DNA from: an uncultured Clostridium sp.
GTDB lineage: Bacteria > Bacillota > Clostridia > TANB77 > CAG-508
DNA length: 41,539 bases
Assembly: GCA_946487895.1 (NCBI GenBank)
Contig: CAMLUO010000001.1
Span: 1 to 41,539 of the forward strand
Direction: 5' to 3'
In this document: positions 8,304-16,694 of the stretch, piece after piece
How positions within the stretch are numbered: position 1 is the stretch's first letter
Layout of the letters: the number at the start of each line of letters is the position of its first letter
Translations under genes and position numbers: made by a program
The notes under the pieces: model-generated
Databases searched by the model: none
What the model was told of the DNA's origin: nothing
The model's input: only the letters and a program-made list of their open reading frames with translations

Positions 8304-8333
8304 TTTTATCACCACCTATTTTATGCAAAGATA

Positions 8334-8415
8334 TGTCCCAAAATGGACAAAAATGTCCAAATGGAAACGTCCCCAAATGGACAAATGTCGCATGAGAAAC
8401 GTCCCAAATGCGACA
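8334..8415. repeat. GAAACGTCCC-type palindromic repeat cluster, copy 1
   Basis: The stretch is built of nested palindromes: TGTCCCAAAATGGACA at 8334-8349, TGGACA/TGTCCA, and ATGTCGCAT facing ATGCGACAT. GAAACGTCCC occurs twice. The 16-base block TGTCCCAAAATGGACA recurs exactly at 38095-38110, so this is a dispersed repeat family. Confidence 0.8.
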
Positions 8416-8901
8416 TTACATTGTTCTATAGTTATTCTTATCTGCTCTTTCATCTAATTTTCTATCATAGGCTTCATTTTTATAAAACCAATCTGTTTTC
8501 TTATCTTTTGGATGTGCTTTCCTATTTTTGTCTAATAGTAGATCTAGTAATACTGCTATTGGTAAAGCTACTCCTAATAATGATATAAACATGTTTGTGT
8601 ATAGTGTTATATCAATTAAACTATCTCCCTGACTAATTAGTGTAGATATACCTGACATTAAATTTGTACCAAAATATAATCCATAAGCTACTAAGTATAT
8701 TAGTGCTCCTACTATTTTTCTTTTTATTATTAATATCATGCATATTAAAACGACAAATAATAATATAATCTCCATTTGTTGATTAAATGGCACTATACCT
8801 CCTAAGTCTTGTCCTATTTCATACATAAATGCTACTATTAGTCTAAATACCCAAAACATTGCAACAAACATGACTAATAAAATAGTTGAAAAATTCTTCA
8901 T
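8416..8901 (-). CDS. four-helix membrane protein of unknown function
   Basis: The 161-residue product has four hydrophobic segments (roughly residues 5-28, 42-60, 64-80 and 98-120) and a polar, charged C-terminal tail of about 35 residues containing KKTDWFYKNEAYDR and ERADKNNYR. Similar tails occur in uncharacterised Clostridia membrane proteins, but I know of no function. It is the last gene of the leftward run that includes ireB and ruvX, 27 bases after the DUF1292 gene. The ATG at 8901 follows AGGTGG. Confidence 0.8.
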   Translation of the reverse strand: MKNFSTILLVMFVAMFWVFRLIVAFMYEIGQDLGGIVPFNQQMEIILLFVVLICMILIIKRKIVGALIYLVAYGLYFGTNLMSGISTLISQGDSLIDITLYTNMFISLLGVALPIAVLLDLLLDKNRKAHPKDKKTDWFYKNEAYDRKLDERADKNNYRTM

Positions 8902-8928
8902 TTGTTATCCACCTCTTATTTTTCACTA

Positions 8929-9234
8929 TTAATCTACAAAGTCGAAATCATCTTTAAATTTTTCTTTAAATATTTCAAATACTTTGTTTAAAGTTTCTTC
9001 ATCTTCAATACTTACATAAGTTTCTTCATCTGAATCGTCATCAGTATCTTCTACTTTTAGTATTACTACTTCTCCTTCTTCTTCTTCTCCTTCTGCTGTA
9101 ACTGGTAATAATACAACATATTCTTCATTATCTAATTCTATTAAGTCTAAAAATTCGAATCTTACTTCGTTTCCTTCTTCATCATTTAATACTATTATGT
9201 TATCTAATTCCTCTCCATCAAAATTTTCTTCCAT
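8929..9234 (-). CDS. DUF1292 acidic protein
   Basis: A 101-residue, very acidic protein of the DUF1292 (YrzB-like) family. It opens with IIVLNDEEGNEVRFEFLD, followed by EEYVVLLPV and VVILKVE, the small beta-rich pattern typical of this family. Function is unknown. The usual neighbours ireB and ruvX are present directly upstream, which supports the assignment. The ATG at 9234 is preceded by AAAGGAG; the TTG at 9252 would place that site inside the gene. Confidence 0.88.
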   Translation of the reverse strand: MEENFDGEELDNIIVLNDEEGNEVRFEFLDLIELDNEEYVVLLPVTAEGEEEEGEVVILKVEDTDDDSDEETYVSIEDEETLNKVFEIFKEKFKDDFDFVD

Positions 9235-9299
9235 ACTTAATTCTCCTTTCAATTTTTTTATTTTAGTATTTATTAATTTAAATTATAATAACTTAATTC

Positions 9300-9320
9300 T
9301 ATTTATCTGCTAGAATATTA
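9300..9320 (+). repeat. solo terminal-repeat remnant
   Basis: This 21-base segment (core TGCTAGAATATTA) matches the left terminal repeat and flank of the element at 33015-33131 at 20 of 21 positions. It lies in the gap between ruvX and the DUF1292 gene, three bases from the ruvX stop codon. No partner repeat is visible nearby. Confidence 0.5.
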
Positions 9321-9322
9321 AA

Positions 9323-9758
9323 TTATGAATTATTATTATTTGCTTTATTTATGTATGTTTCCAAAATATAAACAGCAGAGATAGTATCCACTAAATCCTT
9401 TTTTTTATGTTTGTCCACATCTAAAAAGTTCATAGTTCTGTGAGCTTCTACTGTTGTTAATCTTTCATCAACTGTTTCTATTTTCATTTTATTATATTTA
9501 CATTTTAGTTTGTGTATGAACTCCCCGAGTTGCTTTTGCTCTTTCTGAAATATCACCATTCATATGTAATGGCATTCCTACTACAATTGTTCCAACATCA
9601 TTATTATATTGTTCTAAAATTTCATCTAATCTTTTTAAAACAACTTTATCAGAACCTTTTCTTTGTATTGTTTCAACTCCTTGTGCTGTAATATTTAAAG
9701 CATCTGTTATTGCAACTCCTACTCTAGCTTCTCCATAATCTATTCCTAATATTCTCAT
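9323..9758 (-). CDS. ruvX: RuvX/YqgF Holliday junction resolvase, split by +1 frameshift at CGG
   Basis: The RNase H-fold protein is read from two frames. The first encodes MRILGIDYGEARVGVA (catalytic Asp7), VVGMPLHMNG and SERAKATR. The second continues with EFIHKLK, VDERLTT (catalytic Glu) and KKDLVDTISAVYILE (last catalytic Asp). Joined, they give about 144 residues, a normal length. The switch is at ACT CGG G GAG, so one extra base is present in the four-base G run at 9523-9526. The CGG codon (9525-9527) is in frame. The family is implicated in 16S rRNA maturation or DNA repair and is usually needed for growth, which argues against simple loss. It starts two bases after the ireB stop. Either CGG triggers a +1 shift, or the sequence has an error. 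Confidence 0.88.
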
Positions 9759-9760
9759 AT

Positions 9761-10015
9761 TTAATCTTCTAATCCTATATAATTTTTAACCATTTTTTCT
9801 AATAGTTCGTCTCTCTCAATAGTTCTAATTTTATTTCTTGCATCATTATAGCTTGTTATATATGTTGGATCTCCTGATAGTATATATCCAACAATTTGGT
9901 TTATTGGATTGTATCCTTTTTCAACTAATGCTTCATATACTTCTTTTAATACTTCTTTTGACTTAGTATTTTCTTCTCTTTCAACTTTAAAGCTCATTGT
10001 TTTATCAAATTCCAT
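9761..10015 (-). CDS. ireB: IreB family regulatory phosphoprotein
   Basis: An 84-residue UPF0297 protein. In enterococci IreB is phosphorylated by the Ser/Thr kinase IreK and affects cephalosporin resistance. Conserved features seen are the N-terminal DKTMSF (the Thr in this segment is the known phosphorylation site in the family), [23 protein letters not shown] and [17 protein letters not shown] precedes the ATG by nine bases. It lies directly upstream of ruvX, the arrangement found throughout Firmicutes. Confidence 0.95.
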   Translation of the reverse strand: MEFDKTMSFKVEREENTKSKEVLKEVYEALVEKGYNPINQIVGYILSGDPTYITSYNDARNKIRTIERDELLEKMVKNYIGLED

Positions 10016-10032
10016 TTTAATTTGCCTCCTTT

Positions 10033-11163
10033 TTAAATATTTGTAATATCACTTTCATTTGCTGGAGCATTATCTAGATATTCTTCTAATCTTTTTAATA
10101 CTTCCTCTAATGCTGTTCCTTTATAATATGATGAAATTACTATATTAATTTTAGGTATAGCAATTTCTTCATTTTCTTGAGACCTTTTGTTTTTAGTTAC
10201 GTCTAAATTTAGTTCTTCTATTTCTTCTTCAGTTAATTGTATTTTCATAGTTTCAATTTTGTCTTTAATTTCATTTAAGAAATCACCCACACTATTTGAT
10301 TCTACTCCTGAAAATGCAATTACAAACTTTGGTCCCATATATCTAACAAATACATATTCACTTGATAAATTTTCTTGTACATAACGACTTATTTCTGTAA
10401 TTACTTTGTTGCCAAGTTCTCTGCAATATTTTTTATTTATTTCTTGAATATTTATTATCTTAAACATACATATTGTTGATATAGTATATTGGTCTATTAT
10501 TTTCTTTCCTTCTCCATATAAATATTCTTCTGAATATAAGCCTGTAAACAAATCTTTTCTTACTATTGATTCTAATGTTTTTTGGTGTACTACTGTTTTT
10601 AATACAGATACTATATTCTCTTTTATGACTTCCAAAACTGTTGTATCTACATTATCAAAATCATGTGGTGTTCCACTTTCTATAATCCAATATCCAATAT
10701 ATACATTATCTATATATAGTGGAAAGAAAATAGCAGATTTCGCTCTTCCAAATTCCATTTCCTGATATGGTAATCTTTCATTTTCATTATTTACTGTAAC
10801 ATATTTAGGTGTTGCTGTTTGTATACTATCTTTAAACATATCTATATTTTGCAAGCCTTTTAATGTGTCCCAATGTTTTTTGTCTACATTAGATGCTTTT
10901 ACTTGATATTCTGCTCCATCAAATACAACAATAGTAGAATATTTAATTTCATATCTTTCAATTAGAATGTCATTAATTTTCTTTATTTTTTGATCTACTG
11001 TAGATGTTTCTCCAATTGCATTCATAAAGTCTTGTACAACATAAAGATTTGTAATTTTCTGATTCATATTTTTAAATTTTTGTATTTTTTTGTGTATTGT
11101 TACATTATATATTATTAGTCCAATTACAATTAAAACTAATATTGCTACTACTGCTATTATCAC
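10033..11163 (-). CDS. membrane GAF protein with degenerate GGDEF domain
   Basis: The 376-residue product has one N-terminal membrane helix (residues 2-20), a GAF-like sensor domain (about 45-190) and a GGDEF-like domain (about 204-365). The GGDEF domain is recognised by [12 protein letters not shown] (204-215), matching the usual DxLTGLxNR start, but the active-site loop reads YMGPKF (275-280) in place of GGDEF. The metal and GTP-binding residues are therefore lost, and synthesis of cyclic di-GMP is unlikely. It may be a sensor or scaffold. The start is GTG with AGGAGGT nine bases upstream. It lies between the CpaE-like gene and ireB in one leftward run with short gaps. Confidence 0.8.
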   Translation of the reverse strand: MIIAVVAILVLIVIGLIIYNVTIHKKIQKFKNMNQKITNLYVVQDFMNAIGETSTVDQKIKKINDILIERYEIKYSTIVVFDGAEYQVKASNVDKKHWDTLKGLQNIDMFKDSIQTATPKYVTVNNENERLPYQEMEFGRAKSAIFFPLYIDNVYIGYWIIESGTPHDFDNVDTTVLEVIKENIVSVLKTVVHQKTLESIVRKDLFTGLYSEEYLYGEGKKIIDQYTISTICMFKIINIQEINKKYCRELGNKVITEISRYVQENLSSEYVFVRYMGPKFVIAFSGVESNSVGDFLNEIKDKIETMKIQLTEEEIEELNLDVTKNKRSQENEEIAIPKINIVISSYYKGTALEEVLKRLEEYLDNAPANESDITNI

Positions 11164-11194
11164 GACTATTTTACCTCCTCAGGTTTTATTTTTA

Positions 11195-13648
11195 TTAATA
11201 TCTTCTTTTCATTTGGTCTAAAGTATTATTCATGTTTGGTGAAAAAACATTATTAGTTGCATTATTTACTGATGGTGGTTGATATGCTGCTTTTCTATTA
11301 TTTACTACTGGATATATCATATTTCCAAGTTCTTTTAATGTTTGCATAAATACTTTAGAATATCCTTTTAAAGTAATATTGCATTCTATAACGTTTTGTA
11401 AATATTGAACATACACTTCTTCATCTAGTGGTATAGATACATATTTTATTAGGCTTCTATCAAATAATTCTGTCATAAAAGACATTGCTGGGTCATTATA
11501 ATATGCCATTCCACCTATAATTGTTTTATCTGACACACCTCTAATTTTAACTGTCTTATTCAAAATTATCCTTAATTTTTTCTCATCTAAAATATTTTTA
11601 GCTTTCAGTTCTCTTAAAAATGCTGTTAGTGGTTGTATAGTTAGTATATCATAAGTCTGAACTAAATATGTTTCTTGTGATTGCTTAAAATATCCTACTG
11701 GTGAGTCAAAATCAGTATCTATTAAAATTAAAGAATATGTTTTTAGTAATGTTTCTAATATTTCATCAACTTGGTAGATATCTTCATTTTCATCTGGTAA
11801 AGAAGTATATACTGTTAAATTTTTGTTTACTACTATTCCATTTGTAATTCCCTGTGTTAAACCAGTTATACTTTTAGCTGCAGTTAACCTTAATTCTTCT
11901 TCATTTTTTGTGTATATATAATATGAATTTCTATTTTTAGTTGTATCTAAAATAGCTGTATTTACTCCGATTGATGACATAAGTTCTGCAATATTATTTA
12001 CCATAAATGATGTTCCGTTTTTGCTTGTTCCTACAAATGTTACAATCTTTTTATCAGGTGTTAACAAACTTGATAAATCTCTTGTACTTTCATATTGGTT
12101 ACTTTTTTGTGGTTGCCCACTAATGCTGCTTGTATTATAATTATTATAATTACTATAATTTGTTACAGAATCTGTTGGTTGATATTGCGAATAATTTTGA
12201 ATCTGCTCATCTATGTTTGAATCATTTTCATCTTCATCATCAAATCCTGGTAAGACTGCACCATCATTACTTTCTTGCACATCGTCAAATCCCGGTAACA
12301 ATGTATCATCGTTTTCTTGTACGTCATCAAAGCCTGGTAAGACTGTATCATCATTACTTTGTTGTACATCATCAAAACCTGGTAATACCGTATCATTATT
12401 ATCTTGTACATCATTAAATCCTGGTAATATGGTATCTTCTTTTTCTGTTTCTATATTATCAATTTTAGTTTCTACTTCTTCTGGAAGTGGATTTTTTCTT
12501 GGTCTTCCTCTTTTTTTCTTTACAGGTGGTTCATCATTTGTTGGAACAGGATTTTTTCTTGGTCTTCCTCTTCCTCTTTTTACCGGTTGTACTACTTCTT
12601 GTTCTTGAACAGTACTTGGAGTTTCTATAACATCTTCCTTCGTTTCTTTCACATCATCAAAATCACGTAAATCTAATGTTTTAGTAGTATCATTGTGTAT
12701 TTGCACATTATTATTAATTTGTAAATTTTCTGTTTGTAAATTAGAATTTCTTCTTTCTTCAATCACATCTTTATTTTCAGTTTCGTCTGGTTTATGACGA
12801 GATAATTTTTTTGTTCCTGCCATATTAATAGATGATGGAATTACTACTGGTTTTGACATTAGAACTTCTCTATTTTTAGGTTTTAATAAAGTTTCACTTG
12901 GCCCTTCTTTTTGTTCTTTTTTAGATTGTCTTAGATTTTTAGATACACTGTTATTAAATGACATTATTTGTTGGTATTTTGGTGATTGTTCCTCTAATAC
13001 AGCTCTAACATTTAAAGGTAAAAATTTAGATATAATTCTTAATTGTGTGTCATTATATTGTGCAGCAATATTATTAAAACTATCTACATATCTATCTTCA
13101 TTTTTCCCTAATCTTTTATAATGTGCTATTATATTTTGAATTTCCATTTCACTGACATCATTCTCGTTTTCAGGTTCATATTTTACTTCTTCTGAATCTA
13201 TTTGATAATATACTTTTGCTTCTTTTTTTCCACGAGGTCTATTAATTAAACGGCATACTTCATCAACACTTCTGTCGTTTCCAATAATAGCATTATAAAT
13301 TCCTATACCAAACAATTTTACTAATATTTGTTCTGATTTCGTTCTTCTATCAGCACAAATCAAAATAATTGGTATATCGTTTCCTTTTAAGTTTGAAGCC
13401 TCATCACTAATGCCATCTAATTTATCAAATATAAATTTATCAATTTGGTCATATTGTGTATGTGTAAAAGCTTCCAAATCTTCACTTATTACAATTCTAT
13501 CATAAGTTTTATCTTTTTGTAACTCTTTTAATATTGCATTAAAGTAATAAACATTCTTATATGATATTATTTGTTTATATTGTTTTTGATATTTTTTTAC
13601 AATAGATTCTGATATTTCTTCATTACTTACAGCAAATAAGACTTTCAT
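11195..13648 (-). CDS. CpaE/MinD-like protein with AT-hook-like motifs and LPGF repeats
   Basis: The 817-residue product is modular. Residues 1-140 look like a receiver-type fold (MKVLFAVSNE at the start, IPIILICAD at 92-100). A polar linker follows. Two AT-hook-like motifs, KRGRGRPRKNP (357-367) and KRGRPRKNP (379-387), precede five copies of an acidic repeat around LPGF(D/N)DVQ (406-472). The C-terminal half is MinD/ParA-like, but the P-loop reads GTSKNGTSF (540-548), with Thr where the catalytic Lys should be; LILIDTDFDSP follows as a Walker-B-like segment. It thus resembles the pilus and secretion protein CpaE, without a normal ATPase site. It begins three bases after the upstream membrane-protein gene, indicating co-translation. 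Partner and role are unknown to me. Confidence 0.7.
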   Translation of the reverse strand: MKVLFAVSNEEISESIVKKYQKQYKQIISYKNVYYFNAILKELQKDKTYDRIVISEDLEAFTHTQYDQIDKFIFDKLDGISDEASNLKGNDIPIILICADRRTKSEQILVKLFGIGIYNAIIGNDRSVDEVCRLINRPRGKKEAKVYYQIDSEEVKYEPENENDVSEMEIQNIIAHYKRLGKNEDRYVDSFNNIAAQYNDTQLRIISKFLPLNVRAVLEEQSPKYQQIMSFNNSVSKNLRQSKKEQKEGPSETLLKPKNREVLMSKPVVIPSSINMAGTKKLSRHKPDETENKDVIEERRNSNLQTENLQINNNVQIHNDTTKTLDLRDFDDVKETKEDVIETPSTVQEQEVVQPVKRGRGRPRKNPVPTNDEPPVKKKRGRPRKNPLPEEVETKIDNIETEKEDTILPGFNDVQDNNDTVLPGFDDVQQSNDDTVLPGFDDVQENDDTLLPGFDDVQESNDGAVLPGFDDEDENDSNIDEQIQNYSQYQPTDSVTNYSNYNNYNTSSISGQPQKSNQYESTRDLSSLLTPDKKIVTFVGTSKNGTSFMVNNIAELMSSIGVNTAILDTTKNRNSYYIYTKNEEELRLTAAKSITGLTQGITNGIVVNKNLTVYTSLPDENEDIYQVDEILETLLKTYSLILIDTDFDSPVGYFKQSQETYLVQTYDILTIQPLTAFLRELKAKNILDEKKLRIILNKTVKIRGVSDKTIIGGMAYYNDPAMSFMTELFDRSLIKYVSIPLDEEVYVQYLQNVIECNITLKGYSKVFMQTLKELGNMIYPVVNNRKAAYQPPSVNNATNNVFSPNMNNTLDQMKRRY
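12233..12435 (-). repeat. tandem 42-45 bp repeats encoding LPGFDDVQ
   Basis: Five in-frame copies of a 42-45 bp unit lie inside the CpaE-like gene. Each encodes a short acidic linker plus LPGF(D/N)D(V/E). Differences between copies are mostly silent or in the linker, so copy number may vary between strains. Confidence 0.85.
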
Positions 13649-13651
13649 TTG

Positions 13652-14095
13652 TTACCCCCTTCCAAATTTTACGAACACTGCAAATGCAAGTGGTAATATT
13701 TGGCATATAATTAAAATTGTGACAAAGGTTACAATTAACGCCATACCTTTTTCTAATGTATCTAGTTTTCTAACACCTATTACATATTGGTGTATAGCTC
13801 CAATTGCAATTCCTAAAAAACATAATGGAATACTATAAATACGCACTAAATTCAATATGTAAGCTACTGTTCCATATACATCTGAACCATATTTTTCTTT
13901 ATAGTCCTCTAATGAATTTGCTACATTTTCTTTCAATTCTACTAATTGACTTTCTGTTTCTTCATCAATTGCTCTATCTGTAGTTTCATTTTCTACTACT
14001 GCATTATCACCTTCTGCTGCATATGCCATATTTGTCCAAAATACTGAAATAATTAGTAGTATTATCATAATTGTAGCTATCAAACATTTCTTCAT
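13652..14095 (-). CDS. small secreted or membrane protein, VirB2-like topology
   Basis: A protein of about 147 residues with an N-terminal signal peptide (MKKCLIATIMIILL, cleavage near AYAAEG), an acidic segment of some 45 residues, and two hydrophobic helices separated by a short basic loop (IGAIHQYVIGVRKLDTLEKG). Signal plus two helices is the layout of TrbC/VirB2 pilin-like subunits, but the acidic insert is unusual and I see no decisive motif. I prefer the ATG at 14095, which gives a standard MKK signal; an ATG at 14107 overlaps the AAAGGA site. It is the first gene of the run leading to the CpaE-like protein, three bases apart, so the two products likely work together. Confidence 0.65.
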   Translation of the reverse strand: MKKCLIATIMIILLIISVFWTNMAYAAEGDNAVVENETTDRAIDEETESQLVELKENVANSLEDYKEKYGSDVYGTVAYILNLVRIYSIPLCFLGIAIGAIHQYVIGVRKLDTLEKGMALIVTFVTILIICQILPLAFAVFVKFGRG

Positions 14096-14176
14096 TTCCA
14101 ATTCCATTCCTTTCTAAGTTTTTAGCAAATTATGTTTTACTTGGTAAATATTACTATTCTTTATTCTTGCTATTAT

Positions 14177-14205
14177 ATCATACAATAAAAATTGTAAAAT
14201 AGCAA
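14177..14205 (-). promoter_or_regulatory. promoter of the CpaE-like operon inside an inverted repeat
   Basis: On the minus strand TTGCTA (14200-14205) and TATGAT (14177-14182) are 17 bases apart. A perfect 12-bp inverted repeat (ATTCTTGCTATT at 14163-14174, AATAGCAAGAAT at 14198-14209) encloses the promoter, with the -35 inside one arm. It could be an operator. On the plus strand the same repeat is followed by TTTTTT. Confidence 0.5.
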
Positions 14206-14212
14206 GAATTTT

Positions 14213-15469
14213 TTATAATTTATTATATAAATATTTCATAGTTGTAAAAACACTGTTTGCCCAGTTTTTATCTGTTGCATATTTTTGGTTAATTCCGCTT
14301 AAAGTTGGCCCATTATAATATTTTCCGGATGCTGTTTCTCCACCATAAATGCTTGTACCTGCTGGATTTAAATAATATTTTACAAACACTCTTGCAAGAA
14401 GGTCTATACATTCTGAATAATCTGAAAATGTGTATGCTCCATTATATGGATTAGAATCATATGCTCCATATCCAAATAAATTATATTTTTCTTGGGCAAT
14501 TTTTGATGTTCCCCAGGCACTTTCATGTATACCAACTGCTGCTACAAATACTCCATTTATATTATATTCTTTTTCAATATAATAAAAATATTCTGCATTT
14601 TGTTCAAAGATTTTATTTTTATCTTTACTATCTGATAGTATTGTCTTAAACTGTTCTAATGTTAATCCACTAGGTTTATTTAATGCCATTCCAAAACTTA
14701 AAGTTGACAACAATTCTGATTTACTTTTTTGACTTGTAGAAGTATTTATATTTGAAGAATTATTCTCAGCTTCTTCTTGAGCATAATTTCTATAAGTTGT
14801 AGCCTCTTTCTTTACATATCCAACTGTACTACCTGACCTAATTCTATACCATTCACCTTGAATCTCTAAAACCTTTAATTCATCATTTTGAGATAAAGTT
14901 GCAATTTTTTGTGATTCTTCGCTTGGCTCTACCATAACAGATAGTCTATCAGATGTAACATATACTGTATCTCCTACTTTTACTTCATAATTACTTGCTC
15001 TCCCACTGCCTGTTCCAACTTCTACTATCTTATTAACAGCTGCTTTAGTAATTTTTGCAGAAACTTGTTCTTCACCTATTAGTTCTTCATTTTCATAAGT
15101 CTTTTTAGTTGTAATCTGTTGTTTTCCTTTTCTACCTTCTTGAGTCACTTGTAACGTACCTTTAGGTAAACTCGCATTATTCTTATATTTTGTAATAAAT
15201 TCTAGTTCTACTTCTTCTACTGTATATTCTTCTTTTACTCCTTCTTTGCTATTGTTTTCTATATATGAATCTATATCTATTCTTTCAGCTTTGCTCAAAG
15301 TTAATTCTTCGACAGGGGAACTTACTTCTGTTGCATATACTACGCTTTCTCCAAAATAATAGTGATAAAAAATGATTATATAGAATATACTAATAACAAC
15401 TATTGAAAAAATAATTATATTTCTTAAGGTAAAAAATATGTACTTTCTTTTTTTATCTTTTGCTCTCAT
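14213..15469 (-). CDS. membrane-anchored G5/SH3 glucosaminidase
   Basis: A 418-residue cell-wall hydrolase. Parts in order are a basic N-terminus and one membrane helix (about 16-38), a G5-type domain (about 85-155, ending AKITKAAVNKIVEVGTGSG), a bacterial SH3 domain (about 165-222, with GEWYRIRSGSTVGYV), a polar linker, and a mannosyl-glycoprotein endo-beta-N-acetylglucosaminidase domain (about 265-418). The last domain shows VAAVGIHESAWGTSKIAQ, whose Glu316 is the expected catalytic acid, and YNLFGYGAYD. It would cleave peptidoglycan glycan strands outside the membrane. The ATG at 15469 follows AGGTG by six bases. The gene stands alone, with a divergent neighbour upstream. Confidence 0.9.
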   Translation of the reverse strand: MRAKDKKRKYIFFTLRNIIIFSIVVISIFYIIIFYHYYFGESVVYATEVSSPVEELTLSKAERIDIDSYIENNSKEGVKEEYTVEEVELEFITKYKNNASLPKGTLQVTQEGRKGKQQITTKKTYENEELIGEEQVSAKITKAAVNKIVEVGTGSGRASNYEVKVGDTVYVTSDRLSVMVEPSEESQKIATLSQNDELKVLEIQGEWYRIRSGSTVGYVKKEATTYRNYAQEEAENNSSNINTSTSQKSKSELLSTLSFGMALNKPSGLTLEQFKTILSDSKDKNKIFEQNAEYFYYIEKEYNINGVFVAAVGIHESAWGTSKIAQEKYNLFGYGAYDSNPYNGAYTFSDYSECIDLLARVFVKYYLNPAGTSIYGGETASGKYYNGPTLSGINQKYATDKNWANSVFTTMKYLYNKL

Positions 15470-15596
15470 TATAATCACCTAACACTATTTTACCTTTTCC
15501 TTGTTTTTTTGTCAATTTACTTTTCTGCTTTTTTAAAGTTTTGTTCTTGGTAATTTTTGTTTTTGTATTGACCTTTAATTCAGGTATTGATTTTAT

Positions 15597-15626
15597 TTGA
15601 TTTTTATAATATTATTACTATATAAT
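15597..15626 (+). promoter_or_regulatory. promoter of the 15663 gene
   Basis: TTGATT (15597-15602) and TATAAT (15621-15626) are separated by 18 bases, 36 bases before the chosen start codon. Confidence 0.5.
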
Positions 15627-15662
15627 GCAAATATTTTACAATTATTTTTTGTGAGGTTTGTT

Positions 15663-16463
15663 ATGGATAAAAAGAAAAAAATTTTAAGTATTATTACTTT
15701 AGCACTATTTTTATTAGTAATATTTTTAGCATTTTTAGTACTTTCAAGAATAGTATTAAAAACTAATTTCGAAAAATCAATTTTGCCATTTGCAAATAAA
15801 AATAATGAAACTATTTTTAACATCAATCAAATAGTTTTCTTTAGTAATTGTGATGCAAAAAATAAAAATATATCAACAACAAATTATACTTTAGAAAATA
15901 TTTACCAATATACTGATATTGCATTTTTTATAGACTCACCTCAAGAAGAAAAAACTTCTAAAAATACATTGAAAAATGTTACAATTGAAAATATTAATTT
16001 TACGACACCTCCCTCTATTGGAGAACCTTCACTTTATTTTAAAAGCATTAATAACTTTGCAAAAAGTGAATTAAATGATGAAAATAAAATTGAAGATAAG
16101 TTAGATTTTTCTATAACTTCAGAGGATTCGACAGATTTATCTACTCCTGTTTTATATAATAATTTGGCAAATCCTATTACACTTAGTTATATAAATTCTA
16201 ATATTAAAACTGATTATACAATTACTGATACATCAACTCCAATTACATATGATGGTACTCTATTAAGTAGATGTGCAGTTCCTTTGGAGGATATTAGTTG
16301 TAGTTTTTCTTTTGATGTTGTTGTTACAAATAATCAAGATGAAAAGTATAAATGTACAGTGTTTATTGATGTTCCACTATCTTCAGATGAAGGTTCTATT
16401 GATATTAATGGTAGTGTTACTTTAAGGAAAGATGTAAATTTTAGTTTTTATCGATATGAGTAA
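15663..16463 (+). CDS. membrane-anchored protein of unknown function
   Basis: A 266-residue protein with a basic start (MDKKKKILS), one hydrophobic helix (about residues 7-31) and a polar extracellular part rich in Asn, Ser, Thr and Ile. Regions such as LANPITLSYINSN and SCSFSFDVVVTNN suggest beta-sandwich folding, but I recognise no family. The ATG at 15663 has GAGG eight bases upstream and is preferred over the upstream in-frame ATG at 15597, which overlaps the promoter. It is transcribed away from the wall hydrolase and may also act at the cell surface; that is inference from position only. Confidence 0.7.
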   Translation: MDKKKKILSIITLALFLLVIFLAFLVLSRIVLKTNFEKSILPFANKNNETIFNINQIVFFSNCDAKNKNISTTNYTLENIYQYTDIAFFIDSPQEEKTSKNTLKNVTIENINFTTPPSIGEPSLYFKSINNFAKSELNDENKIEDKLDFSITSEDSTDLSTPVLYNNLANPITLSYINSNIKTDYTITDTSTPITYDGTLLSRCAVPLEDISCSFSFDVVVTNNQDEKYKCTVFIDVPLSSDEGSIDINGSVTLRKDVNFSFYRYE

Positions 16464-16470
16464 CTACTTA

Positions 16471-16652
16471 AGAAGATTAATTATAAAATATTATTTATTA
16501 CTCGGCTAACATTACAATATAAATAAATTCTAAAATTATTAAATAGGCACCTTTCAAAGCGAGTTTGAGATTCTCCTATTTAATAATTTAAGAATTTCTA
16601 ATATATTTCCATTCGCATTCGTAATTTCATAATATTTTATAATTAATCTTCT
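16471..16652. repeat. 182-bp element with 24-bp perfect terminal inverted repeats
   Basis: Perfect 24-bp arms lie at 16471-16494 (starting AGAAGATTAA) and 16629-16652. Inside, AAATTATTAAATAGG pairs with CCTATTTAATAATTT over 15 bp. The centre reads CACCTTTCAAAGCGAGTTTGA, which resembles the centre of the element at 33015-33131. No open reading frame explains it. It fits a miniature transposable element or a long structured RNA. I see no convincing target-site duplication. Confidence 0.75.
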
Positions 16653-16694
16653 AGAATGAAAAAGTATACAAAAAGATGATTGGAGGGTTTTTAA

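Noticed and set aside
12130-12608. Open frames in both directions over the LPGF tandem repeats
   Set aside because: They arise from the repeat periodicity in other frames of the CpaE-like gene and have no start signals.
15593-15826. Minus-strand frame opposite the start of the 15663 gene
   Set aside because: No ribosome binding site, and the opposite strand has a promoter and a gene with a clear membrane anchor.
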